25,114 nucleotides of DNA. Origin: Verrucomicrobiaceae bacterium (GTDB lineage Bacteria; Verrucomicrobiota; Verrucomicrobiae; Verrucomicrobiales; Akkermansiaceae). The position numbers were made by a program, and so were the translations under genes. Shown piece after piece: positions 7,320 to 14,023 of this stretch. The notes beneath the pieces were generated by a model that had not been told where the DNA came from, searched no databases, and saw nothing but the letters and a program-made list of their open reading frames with translations. Numbering within the stretch: the first letter of the stretch is position 1; each line of letters opens with the position of its first letter. The stretch spans positions 1 through 25,114 of the forward strand of contig RPOS01000229.1 in the NCBI GenBank assembly GCA_003820635.1. The letters run 5' to 3'.

Positions 7320-7342
7320 CCCCCTAGTAGTGAGCTAGGGGG
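7320..7342 (+). other. 8-bp hairpin between HNH and primase genes
   Basis: CCCCCTAG (7320-7327) and CTAGGGGG (7335-7342) form a perfect stem with a 7-base loop. There is no T run on the plus strand, so it is not a rightward terminator. It may protect mRNA ends or mark an insertion edge of the HNH gene. Confidence 0.5.
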
Positions 7343-7367
7343 ACGAATTTCCTTGGGAGGAAATGAA

Positions 7368-9659
7368 ATGCAATTTCTTGATTTTATCACGTCTCTGGCG
7401 GGTGAAGGTGAAACCGCTTTGATTGTCAAGCAGAAGCCAAATAAAAACGGTGAAAAACACGCCGATGGCGCAGTGAAATGCAGTTGGCCCGCTTACTTGC
7501 CTTCCGCATGGAAGCCGGGACACGCTTGGTACGGCAACACCGGGGCGTTTGTCGTGTCTCGTTTTAAGGATGGCAAACCGTCTGCGTCTGCGGCTAACGC
7601 TGATTTCGTGATCGTTATGGTGCTGGATGATGTAGGCACGAAATCCGAAGTACCGCCGCTAGAACCGACTTGGAAGATGGAAACTTCACCGGGTAACTTC
7701 CAGTGGGGTTACGTGTTCAGCGAACAACCAACAGCGGGCGAGTTCAGCGCCGCGATCAAGGCAATTGCTGATGCCGGATACACCGACAAGGGCGCAATCA
7801 ATCCTGTGCGCAACTTCCGCCTGCCCGGGTCAATCAATCTCAAGCCGGGGCGGGAAGGGTTTGAGTCCAAACTAGTAGAGTTTGCGCCCGAGCGTGAATA
7901 CACCCTTGAGCAGATCTGCGAAGCCCTTCAGGTGGTGCCCGCCGAGGCTGACACCGCCCGCGTGCGCCGTGTGGCGCTTGAGGATGATGGCAAAGACGTG
8001 GTGCTGGCGTGGGTACGTGCGCAGGGGCAGTTGATTTCCGAACGTAACCCTGAAGGTTGGTCGGGCGTGGTCTGTCCGAATGCCGCCGAACATACAGACG
8101 GCAACCCCGAAGGCCGTTACCATGCGGTTAATCGCGCTTACGTGTGCCTGCACGCGCATTGCTGCGATTGGGACAGTACTCGGTATCTCGCGTGGGTGGC
8201 CGCCGAAGGTGGCCCTACTTGCGCGCCGGGCTTGCGCGAGGAGCTGCTTGCCCAGGTGATGGGCGACATGCGCGCCAAGATCGCCCCGACCGAAGCATAT
8301 CCAGACGCCGCCGCCGCAGTGGTGGCCGAAGTGGATCGCAAAGAACTGGGGCGGATCGATAAGGCGGGCTGGTATGACCGTTTCGCGTACGTGATGACCG
8401 AGGATGCCTACTTTGACCTGATCGAGCGCCGAGTGTTAACGCGTCGTGCCTTTGACGCCCTTTATCGTCACGTGTCCTGTAAGAGCATTCACACAGGCGG
8501 CAAAATCGAGGCCAGTGGCTGTTACGACCAGAACCGCCAGGCGATGGGTGCGCGGGTGTTGGATGGTCTGACCTACGCCGCCGGCGAGTCGATCCTGGTG
8601 GCACGTGAGGGTCGGGTGTATGGTAACCGTTGGCAAGATGCCCGCCCCGGTACGGCTGTTGCCGACGTCTCCCCGTGGCTCGCGCACCTGCACCGCATGG
8701 TCCCCGAGGATTATGAGCGCGAACACCTGCTCAACGTGCTGGCGCATAAGGTGCAACACGCCAACATCAAGATCAACCACGCAGTGCTGTTCGGCGGCAA
8801 TCCCGGTTCGGGGAAGGATACGCTTTTCGCGCCGTTCTTTCGTGCCATTGGCGGTTCCGCCCTGCACAATTGTTCGCTGGTACGCACCGAGGAAATCGCC
8901 TCCCAATGGGGTTATGCGCTCGAATGCGAAGTAATGCAGATATCGGAGTTGCGCCAAGCGGAAGCGAAAGACAGACGCGCGTTGGAAAACCAGCTTAAGC
9001 CTATCATCGCTGCCCCGCCCGAGTATCTAACTATCCAGCGCAAAGGCTTGCCCCCATACGACGCGGTTAATCGCGTGTTCGTGGTCGCGTTTTCTAATGA
9101 GCGTGCTGCCATCACGATACCTAGTGACGATCGCCGGTGGTTTTGTTTGTGGTCGGACGCGGGGCGTCTTGCTGAGCGTGAGGCTAGTGCGCTGTGGTCG
9201 TGGTATCAGTCAGGTGGGTTTGAGGCCGTGGCGGGCTTCCTGGCCGCCCGTGACGTGAGTAAGTGGAACCCTGCCGCGCCCCCACCTATGACCGAGGCGA
9301 AAGCGATCATGGTGCAGACTGGCAGATCGGGTGTTGAGTCGCATTTGGTGGAATTGATGGAACGGCGCTTAGGTGAGTTTGCGAAGGGCGTGGTGGGTGC
9401 GCCGTGGCACGCGCTGGCGGATAGGTTATCAGGTAGCGTTGCCAGCGGGGTGAGGGTGCATCAAGCAGCTATATTCGCAGCTTTAAAAGATGCGGGTTGG
9501 GTCGATATGGGGCGCCTTACATCAACCGAATTCAAGACGAAGAAACACGTTTTCGCTGCGCCTGAGATGCTTGCTTTGCATAGCAAGTCAGACTTGCGGC
9601 GCATGGTGGAGGACGCGCCTCCGGGTGTAGTGGGCGGGGCGCTTAGGCAGGTGAAGTAG
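7368..9659 (+). CDS. Primase (RepB/AEP-like) fused to SF3 helicase (DUF5906/VapE-like)
   Basis: A 763-aa two-part replication protein. The N-terminal third has the archaeo-eukaryotic primase pattern of RepB-like primases: VLDDVG (D87, D88), ETSPGNFQ (from E105) and NFRLPGSINLK (149-159). A likely zinc site follows, C236 with CLHAHCC (C260, H262, H264, C265). The C-terminal half is an SF3-type ATPase of the DUF5906/VapE group: GGNPGSGKDT (476-485), then an acidic/arginine region and IPSDDRRW. It should prime and unwind DNA for the polymerase. GGGAGGAA lies before the ATG; a start 66 bases earlier would read through the hairpin. Family assignment is strong; the zinc ligands are tentative. Confidence 0.9.
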   Translation: MQFLDFITSLAGEGETALIVKQKPNKNGEKHADGAVKCSWPAYLPSAWKPGHAWYGNTGAFVVSRFKDGKPSASAANADFVIVMVLDDVGTKSEVPPLEPTWKMETSPGNFQWGYVFSEQPTAGEFSAAIKAIADAGYTDKGAINPVRNFRLPGSINLKPGREGFESKLVEFAPEREYTLEQICEALQVVPAEADTARVRRVALEDDGKDVVLAWVRAQGQLISERNPEGWSGVVCPNAAEHTDGNPEGRYHAVNRAYVCLHAHCCDWDSTRYLAWVAAEGGPTCAPGLREELLAQVMGDMRAKIAPTEAYPDAAAAVVAEVDRKELGRIDKAGWYDRFAYVMTEDAYFDLIERRVLTRRAFDALYRHVSCKSIHTGGKIEASGCYDQNRQAMGARVLDGLTYAAGESILVAREGRVYGNRWQDARPGTAVADVSPWLAHLHRMVPEDYEREHLLNVLAHKVQHANIKINHAVLFGGNPGSGKDTLFAPFFRAIGGSALHNCSLVRTEEIASQWGYALECEVMQISELRQAEAKDRRALENQLKPIIAAPPEYLTIQRKGLPPYDAVNRVFVVAFSNERAAITIPSDDRRWFCLWSDAGRLAEREASALWSWYQSGGFEAVAGFLAARDVSKWNPAAPPPMTEAKAIMVQTGRSGVESHLVELMERRLGEFAKGVVGAPWHALADRLSGSVASGVRVHQAAIFAALKDAGWVDMGRLTSTEFKTKKHVFAAPEMLALHSKSDLRRMVEDAPPGVVGGALRQVK

Positions 9660-9668
9660 AGCAATAAC

Positions 9669-9695
9669 AAACGGCCCCAATTAGGGGCCGTTTTT
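9669..9695. terminator. Bidirectional rho-independent terminator
   Basis: AAACGGCCCC (9669-9678), loop AATTA, GGGGCCGTTT (9684-9693), then more T. The complementary A-rich flank makes it usable from both strands. It separates the rightward replication operon from the converging leftward small-gene operon. Confidence 0.9.
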
Positions 9696-9748
9696 CATAT
9701 GTCGAGAAGATAAACGATAAGCGCAGCCACTATGACGGCGAGTAGCAC
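9695..9748 (-). CDS. Possible 17-aa membrane micropeptide
   Basis: A GTG at 9748 has a strong GGGAGG seven bases upstream and encodes VLLAVIVAALIVYLLDI, one hydrophobic helix, ending at TGA (9697-9695) on the edge of the terminator. An in-frame ATG at 9763 would give 22 residues but has no good ribosome-binding site. Both versions lie partly inside the 79-aa gene. The helix and Shine-Dalgarno support a real gene; its size makes it uncertain. Confidence 0.4.
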   Translation of the reverse strand: MLLAVIVAALIVYLLDI

Positions 9749-9969
9749 TGTAACGCCTCCCATTCAATGTCGTCGATCATTGATTGCGTGAGCAGCGGCA
9801 AGATGTCCGTATCCTGAACCTTAGCCTCTAGCAGTTCCATAGTGGCCGGGTAGTCCGGCTCTAAGGGTAACCCACCCATACCGCGCTCGCGTGCGCCTGT
9901 AACGGCTGGTGAGTACTCCAGCAGGCAATCCAACAGGATTCCGTCATATTCGTAGGTGTGGCGAATCAC
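9730..9969 (-). CDS. Small acidic hypothetical protein (79 aa, GTG start)
   Basis: The GTG at 9969 overlaps the previous TGA as GTGA and has a consensus AGGAGG six bases upstream, so the start is well supported. The protein begins MIRHTYEYDGILLDCLLEYS and is acidic and soluble, ending DIEWEALQCYSPS. LPLEPDYPATMELLEAKVQD looks like an exposed loop followed by a helix. No family is recognised. It is the eighth gene of the nine-gene leftward operon, whose members are typical small phage proteins, possibly host-takeover factors (inference). Confidence 0.7.
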   Translation of the reverse strand: MIRHTYEYDGILLDCLLEYSPAVTGARERGMGGLPLEPDYPATMELLEAKVQDTDILPLLTQSMIDDIEWEALQCYSPS

Positions 9970-10220
9970 TTTGCGCCTCCTGTAGCCTTAGCGATTGCAG
10001 CGCGGGCTTGCCGTACCACCACAAGCGCCTCGGGGTAGCAAGTAACGCCCGCATCTTTCATCGCCTGAGCATACGCGTCGGTCATTTTTACCAATTCCGC
10101 CAACAACTCGGGCGCGGCTTCAAGCAGGGCGGCGGCTTGTTTGCATTCTTCTTGCGTAAATGCGCCGCCGCCGATAAATGCGCCGTCATTCCGGGCCGCG
10201 TGTTTAAGGTTATCAATCAT
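9966..10220 (-). CDS. Small alanine-rich helical protein (84 aa)
   Basis: ATG at 10220 overlaps the 36-aa gene's stop (ATGA) and has AGGGGAG seven bases upstream. After GAFIGGGAF the sequence is mostly helix: EECKQAAALLEAAPELLAEL, then KMTDAYAQAMKDAG, then ALVVVRQARAAIAKATGG. Proteins with this ALLEAAPELLAEL pattern are common phage hypotheticals without known function. There is no membrane segment. It is probably produced in good amounts given the ribosome-binding site. Confidence 0.75.
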   Translation of the reverse strand: MIDNLKHAARNDGAFIGGGAFTQEECKQAAALLEAAPELLAELVKMTDAYAQAMKDAGVTCYPEALVVVRQARAAIAKATGGAK

Positions 10221-10327
10221 TTAAAAAACTCCCCTGTGTTAAGTAGATGATATGGCCCGATCGTGCCCACAACGTAAGCGGCGCCGGTAAGCGTGAGGTG
10301 GTGAGCGTGAGCGCGAGTTATTTGCAT
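10217..10327 (-). CDS. Small hypothetical protein (36 aa)
   Basis: MQITRAHAHHLTLTGAAYVV followed by GTIGPYHLLNTGEFFK. The stop overlaps the next ATG by four bases (ATGA) and the start overlaps the preceding 45-aa gene by 10 bases, the arrangement used all along this operon. Three histidines cluster at residues 7-10, with an alanine between them. The ribosome-binding site is weak (GGGG nine bases upstream). No family is recognised. Confidence 0.5.
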   Translation of the reverse strand: MQITRAHAHHLTLTGAAYVVGTIGPYHLLNTGEFFK

Positions 10328-10455
10328 GACCAGTGCCCCATAGCTGTTAGGCGGTACTTGCCCCGCCAGTAAATAACGCGGCCGGCTCTCAGGTGCGCCG
10401 CGATGGTTGCGCGTGTGGCGTACCAGACTGCGCCTTCCTCAAGTGCGTGCAGCAT
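10318..10455 (-). CDS. Small hypothetical protein (45 aa)
   Basis: I start it at the ATG at 10455 because AGGGGG lies seven bases upstream and the protein (MLHALEEGAVWYATRATIAA, then HLRAGRVIYWRGKYRLTAMG) looks natural. The longer frame from 10536 would add an Arg-rich stretch that is simply the 32-aa membrane gene read out of frame. The fold may be a small helix-strand unit. Similar short proteins occur in phage early operons; function unknown. Confidence 0.65.
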   Translation of the reverse strand: MLHALEEGAVWYATRATIAAHLRAGRVIYWRGKYRLTAMGHWSCK

Positions 10456-10466
10456 ATCTGCGCCCC

Positions 10467-10565
10467 CTAGATGAATTGAACGGCTAACCATGCCATGAGC
10501 ACGGCCCATGCGAAGGCGAAGGCGTAATCGCGCCATGTGGTGCGTTGTTCGCGTTCAATTTTCAT
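10467..10565 (-). CDS. Tiny single-pass membrane protein (32 aa)
   Basis: MKIEREQRTTWRDYAFAFAW then AVLMAWLAVQFI. Residues 14-32 form one hydrophobic helix preceded by a charged N-terminus, so it would insert with the N-terminal end in the cytoplasm. Its ATG overlaps the TGA of the gene before it (ATGA, 10565-10562). It is one of several micro membrane proteins in this operon. Function unknown. Confidence 0.6.
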   Translation of the reverse strand: MKIEREQRTTWRDYAFAFAWAVLMAWLAVQFI

Positions 10566-10789
10566 TTGTGTAAGCTCACGGATAGGATTTTGTATCCCTC
10601 GCGGGTGAGGTTATCAATCTCAACCTGCCCCCGCCATGCTTCGCATTCGGTAGAACCTGAAGCGTTATCCACTTCCCAGCGGATGCTGATAAGGTCAGAG
10701 GGTGAGCGAATGATCCCGCCAACGTGCAGCATGCCATTCACGGGGGCGATCTTGGTGACGTCGCTACCTTCAATCGGTACTTGTTTCAT
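10562..10789 (-). CDS. Small hypothetical protein (75 aa)
   Basis: MKQVPIEGSDVTKIAPVNGM onward, soluble and beta-rich (GIIRSPSDLISIRWEVDN, RGQVEIDNLTREGYKILSVSLHK). The ATG at 10789 has AGGGG at good spacing; an in-frame TTG two codons upstream overlaps the preceding stop but is less likely. The repeated strand-turn pattern suggests a small beta barrel or sandwich. No family is recognised. Confidence 0.65.
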   Translation of the reverse strand: MKQVPIEGSDVTKIAPVNGMLHVGGIIRSPSDLISIRWEVDNASGSTECEAWRGQVEIDNLTREGYKILSVSLHK

Positions 10790-10791
10790 GG

Positions 10792-11040
10792 TCAACCCCT
10801 GCTCAGTGCGTTGTCGAAAACAAAAACGTATGAGTGATCGGGCAACTGCCCACCCAAAAGAGCGTCGTGATCCGACCAGCCTAACTTCGCCGCCAGCGCT
10901 TCCGCTGCCTTACGGTGGCAGGCCTGCCCGCTTAGTTCGTGCGGGTAATCGATAGTTAGCGAGCCAGCCGCACAAGTCGCCTTGATGCGCGAGCCTTTGG
11001 TGTTGGTGGGGCCAAAGTACTTCGTTTGAATTGCTTGCAT
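10792..11040 (-). CDS. Small hypothetical protein (82 aa)
   Basis: MQAIQTKYFGPTNTKGSRIK, then ATCAAGSLTIDYPHELSGQA, then a helix CHRKAAEALAAKLGW and DHSYVFVFDNAL. This resembles a small phage protein family of unknown function seen in many podovirus and siphovirus early regions (TKYxGPTxxxGSRIKA opening). GGAG lies nine bases before the ATG. The protein appears to be a beta strand plus central helix fold. It is the second gene of the leftward operon. Confidence 0.75.
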   Translation of the reverse strand: MQAIQTKYFGPTNTKGSRIKATCAAGSLTIDYPHELSGQACHRKAAEALAAKLGWSDHDALLGGQLPDHSYVFVFDNALSRG

Positions 11041-11074
11041 GATTTAACGCTCCTGTGGTCTGGGGGGATAAGCG

Positions 11075-11090
11075 CGCGCCTTTCGGCGCG
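11075..11090 (-). other. GAAA-tetraloop hairpin in the operon leader
   Basis: Read leftward: CGCGCC, GAAA, GGCGCG, a perfect 6-bp stem with a stable GNRA tetraloop, followed by no T run. It lies between the first and second genes of the leftward operon and may stabilise an mRNA end or lower read-through into the second gene. Confidence 0.55.
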
Positions 11091-11099
11091 GGGTGTTGA

Positions 11100-11198
11100 T
11101 TAGAAGTAGAGGAAAGCCATCACAACAACAGAAACACCGGCGAAGGCGACGGAAGCAACAACAGCTGAAATCGCGATCTGTTCAAGTTTGTTAGTCAT
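11100..11198 (-). CDS. Tiny single-pass membrane protein (32 aa), first gene of operon
   Basis: MTNKLEQIAISAVVASVAFA then GVSVVVMAFLYF: a short polar head and one hydrophobic helix of about 22 residues. It is 34 bases downstream of the predicted -10 box and 59 bases ahead of the next gene. The ribosome-binding site is weak (ACGAGAAAAAC). Likely a small inner-membrane peptide; function unknown. Confidence 0.65.
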   Translation of the reverse strand: MTNKLEQIAISAVVASVAFAGVSVVVMAFLYF

Positions 11199-11231
11199 TT
11201 TGTTTTTCTCGTTTCGTTAGTTGATGTAGCT

Positions 11232-11260
11232 AGTGTAAGACCTTTCCGTACATCATGCAA
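11232..11260 (-). promoter_or_regulatory. Predicted promoter of the leftward small-gene operon
   Basis: On the minus strand, TTGCAT (11260-11255), 17 bases, TACACT (11237-11232). The -10 matches at four positions, the -35 at three. The transcript would start near 11225, about 27 bases ahead of the first ATG. Confidence 0.5.
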
Positions 11261-11294
11261 GGGATATTTGAACAAATTCTTCTCATAGTGCTCA

Positions 11295-11807
11295 TTTGAC
11301 ACATCAAAAGAGGTGGCAAATATTGCACATGTGGGGGATGTGTCGTGATGAGTTGCGCATGAGTCGCGATTTTGGGGGTGACGGCACATGGCTAAGTATC
11401 TGAAATTTAACGGTTTCTGGCCCTTATGTGTCAAATGTGTTCTTTTAGTTAGTTAGTCAGAAAAATAATAGAAGTACTGTATATATATACAGTAGTAGTG
11501 TTATATAGCTGGACCGACGACGAAAAGTGACACATTTGACACATCGGGGCGTATTTGGCCGCGTAATCAATTAGTTACGATGTGCCGAACGGTGACACAT
11601 GAGTGACGTATGCAATGACACATCGCCCGCGCACCCACCAACCCCCGCGCATTTAGCCCTCCCCATGTGCCTTATGTGTCTTTTGTTTGCATGGCACATA
11701 TGACACATAGACCTTGCGCCCTAGCGCGACTGCAAACCGACCGCGCAAACGGCACATTGGCACATGTGCATTCTCAGTCATGCAAACAAATGGCACATCT
11801 TGCACAT
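11295..11807. repeat. GRCACAT repeat field (about 16 copies, both orientations)
   Basis: Forward GACACAT or GGCACAT starts at 11298, 11383, 11529, 11538, 11594, 11617, 11693, 11702, 11751, 11759 and 11792; reverse ATGTGTC or ATGTGCC starts at 11338, 11426, 11580, 11665 and 11674. TGCACAT variants occur at 11324 and 11801. Several are paired with 8-9 base steps (11529/11538, 11693/11702, 11665/11674, 11751/11759, 11792/11801). By chance a 500-base stretch should hold well under one. Spacing between pairs is irregular. TGCAAAC words also recur (around 11684, 11731, 11780). No convincing gene lies here. This fits a replication origin or multi-site operator. Confidence 0.8.
11475..11494. promoter_or_regulatory. 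Perfect LexA (SOS) operator
   Basis: TACTGTATATATATACAGTA is a perfect 20-base palindrome identical to the E. coli LexA consensus (CTGT, eight alternating A/T bases, ACAG). A possible extended -10 (TGTTATATA, 11499-11507) follows on the right, so LexA would cover the upstream part of that promoter; AT-rich -10-like words also lie to the left. A host LexA, or a phage repressor using the same site, could bind here. Confidence 0.85.
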
Positions 11808-11937
11808 CAGCCGTTAGCCGCCAGCCGCCAGCGCACGCCGTCAGCTCGATGCAGTTTGCAGGCTGCGCAATTGTGCATTGTGCAAACAGGCCCCCGGGTA
11901 GGGCCGGCGCAGGTCGTGGTCAGTTATGGGAGGGGCC

Positions 11938-12068
11938 ACAAAAATTTTGATGTTAGATTGAAAACCGTAAAACTTACTGTTACACAAAAATTTTGATGTT
12001 AAATTGACAACTGTACGGCTATCCTTTACAAAAATTTTGATAAAAGTTATATGGCAATCCCTTACAAT
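11938..12068 (+). repeat. Three tandem AT-rich repeats with promoter-like elements
   Basis: ACAAAAATTTTGAT occurs at 11938, 11984 and 12028 (steps of 46 and 44). Copies 1 and 2 continue GTTARATTGA. Each contains the palindrome CAAAATTTTG after an extra A. TTGA-starting words are followed 17 bases later by TACA-starting words: TTGAAA (11958) with TACACA (11981), and TTGACA (12004) with TACAAA (12027). A TACAAT (12063-12068) marks the end of the third unit. Confidence 0.7.
12004..12032 (+). promoter_or_regulatory. Predicted promoter for the late operon
   Basis: TTGACA (12004-12009), 17 bases, TACAAA (12027-12032), the best sigma70 match in the tandem repeats. It points to the terminase genes. 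TACAAT at 12063-12068 is a second candidate -10, with its predicted start about 30 bases before the terminase small-subunit ATG. Confidence 0.55.
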
Positions 12069-12104
12069 CTTCACAAGACCCGCGAAAACTGCTATAGAAA
12101 ACGT

Positions 12105-12500
12105 ATGATGCTATCTATTCCAAATTCGACGCGACAACTGCGCGCAACCGAACAGCGATTGCAGGCGATCTATGACGCTGCCGCACTAGGACTCAAAGGC
12201 GACGCATTGGCCCTGGCTGCTGGCATGCTGCCTACTGAATACCGGCAGTTGTGCCAGATGGATCCGATTGCGGAAACAGCCGCGCTAAAGGGCAAAGCCG
12301 ACGCTGAAGTGCGATTGGCTAAGGTGATGCACAACGCAGCAATGGAGGGCGACACTAAAGCGGCGCTGGCGATCCTTCAGAACCGCCACGATTGGACACC
12401 CAAGCAAGAGATCAACGTGGATGTGCATACGCGCATCTCGATCACGCAAGCGCTTCAAGCCGCGCATGAGCGCGTCATTGAAGGTGAGGTTGTACGGTAA
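12105..12500 (+). CDS. terS: Terminase small subunit
   Basis: A 131-aa protein with an N-terminal helix-turn-helix-like segment (AALGLKGDALALAAGMLPTE), then helical RLAKVMHNAAMEGDTKAALA and ILQNRHDWTPKQ typical of phage small terminases, and a C-terminal helix ending EGEVVR. It recognises the packaging site and delivers DNA to the large subunit. Its stop overlaps the TerL ATG (TAATG). I start it at the ATG pair 12105/12108; an in-frame ATG at 12051 lies inside the promoter repeats. No clear Shine-Dalgarno precedes either, so the start is uncertain by one codon or more. P22 gp3 is longer (162 aa). Confidence 0.85.
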   Translation: MMLSIPNSTRQLRATEQRLQAIYDAAALGLKGDALALAAGMLPTEYRQLCQMDPIAETAALKGKADAEVRLAKVMHNAAMEGDTKAALAILQNRHDWTPKQEINVDVHTRISITQALQAAHERVIEGEVVR

Positions 12501-14023
12501 TGCAAAAGCCCCTGTATTCGTCTGACGAAGAAATGATGCTGATGACGCGGCTCTGGTCGCCGAAGGTCAAAGACGACCCGGAAGCGTTTGTGCTGTTCTG
12601 CTTTCCGTGGGGGCAGCCGAACACGCCTTTGGCTAAGTTCAGCGGCCCGCGCAAGTGGCAACGGGAGGTCTTAAGATCCATCGGCGATCACATCAAGGCG
12701 AACGACGGCAAGTTGCAGATGGACACCCTGCGGCAGGCGGTCTCTTCAGGGCGCGGTATCGGTAAGTCAGCGTTAGTCAGTTGGTTGATCCTGTGGATGA
12801 TGACGACGCGCATCGGCGCGACGGTTATCGTCAGCGCCAACAGTGAGGCGCAGCTCCGCAGCGTCACTTGGGGGGAGCTGTCCAAGTGGGCGGCGATGGC
12901 GATCAACGCGCACTGGTGGGAGATCTCGGCGACCAAGCTGCTGCCCGCGCAATGGATCACCGAACTGGTCGAGCGCGATCTGAAGAAGGGCGCACGCTAC
13001 TGGGCGGCGGAGGGCAAGCTGTGGTCGGAAGAGAACCCGGACAGCTACGCCGGGGTGCATAACCACGACGGCATGATGTTGATCTTCGACGAGGCTTCCG
13101 GCATACCGGACGCAATCTGGTCGGTGGGCGCGGGGTTCTTCACCGAGAACATTCTGGATCGGTACTGGTTCGCGTTTAGTAACCCGCGACGCAACACGGG
13201 GTACTTCTTTGAATGCTTCAACTCGAAACGTAACTTCTGGAAGACGCGCAATATTGATGCACGTACGGTAGAAGGTACGGACATACAAGTGTATGAGCAG
13301 ATCATCGCGGAGTATGGCGAGGATTCCAGCCAAGCGCGGATTGAAGTGTATGGCGAGTTCCCCAGCGCGGGTGAGGATCAGTTTATCTCGCCGGTACTGG
13401 TTGATGAGGCGCAAGCGCGGCCACGGTATCAGGACACCAGCGCGCCGATTATCGTAGGGGTGGACCCGGCGCGCAGCGGCGCGGACTCAACGGTGATACT
13501 GGCGCGGCAGGGACGGGACATTATCTCGATCAAACGCTATCAGGGTGAGGACACCATGACGATTGTGGGTCGGGTAATCGAGGCGATTGAGGAATTCCGA
13601 CCTGCGCTGACGGTGATCGACGAAGGTGGGCTGGGTTACGGCATTCTGGATCGTCTGACTGAGCAACGGTATAAGGTCAGAGGCGTCAATTTCGGCTGGA
13701 AGTCGTCCAAACCTATTATGTGGGGCAATCGGCGGGCGGAAATGTGGGGTGCGATGCGCGAATGGCTGAGAACTGCTAGTATTCCCACGGATCGGCAGTT
13801 AAAATCAGACCTTATTGGCCCCACCAAGAAGCCTGATTCCAAAGGGACTATCTTTTTGGAAGGCAAAAAGGAGATGAAAGCCCGAGGGCTGGCTTCTCCT
13901 GATGCGGCAGATGCGTTGGCGGTGACGTTTGCTTTCCCGGTGGCGCATAAAGAGTATGCGGATAAGAATACACCGCGTACTTATCAAGGTAACAGCGTTA
14001 TCAATTCATGGATGGGCGCTTAA
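12500..14023 (+). CDS. terL: Terminase large subunit
   Basis: A 507-aa packaging motor, close to P22 gp2 (499 aa). The N-terminal ATPase shows a Walker A variant SSGRGIGKS (82-90) and Walker B LIFDEAS (D197, E198). The C-terminal RNase H-like nuclease has GVDPARSG (D322), VIDEGG (D374) and SPDAADAL (D468, D471), the usual three acidic positions. It pumps DNA into the prohead at the portal and cuts the concatemer. The gene overlaps TerS and portal by one base each (TAATG), so all three are coupled. Confidence 0.96.
   Translation: MQKPLYSSDEEMMLMTRLWSPKVKDDPEAFVLFCFPWGQPNTPLAKFSGPRKWQREVLRSIGDHIKANDGKLQMDTLRQAVSSGRGIGKSALVSWLILWMMTTRIGATVIVSANSEAQLRSVTWGELSKWAAMAINAHWWEISATKLLPAQWITELVERDLKKGARYWAAEGKLWSEENPDSYAGVHNHDGMMLIFDEASGIPDAIWSVGAGFFTENILDRYWFAFSNPRRNTGYFFECFNSKRNFWKTRNIDARTVEGTDIQVYEQIIAEYGEDSSQARIEVYGEFPSAGEDQFISPVLVDEAQARPRYQDTSAPIIVGVDPARSGADSTVILARQGRDIISIKRYQGEDTMTIVGRVIEAIEEFRPALTVIDEGGLGYGILDRLTEQRYKVRGVNFGWKSSKPIMWGNRRAEMWGAMREWLRTASIPTDRQLKSDLIGPTKKPDSKGTIFLEGKKEMKARGLASPDAADALAVTFAFPVAHKEYADKNTPRTYQGNSVINSWMGA

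Noticed and set aside
7320..7342. Hairpin as a rightward terminator
   Set aside because: No T run follows on the plus strand, and the primase gene starts 25 bases later.
11195..11434. Minus-strand frame ending on the start of the 32-aa membrane gene
   Set aside because: It begins with TTG without a ribosome-binding site, contains the predicted promoter, and its repeated residues come from GRCACAT words.
11295..11807. CRISPR array
   Set aside because: The repeated unit is seven bases, in both orientations, with irregular gaps and no cas genes.
11667..11996. Plus-strand frames in the repeat field
   Set aside because: Repeat-derived composition, no ribosome-binding site and no recognisable protein features.
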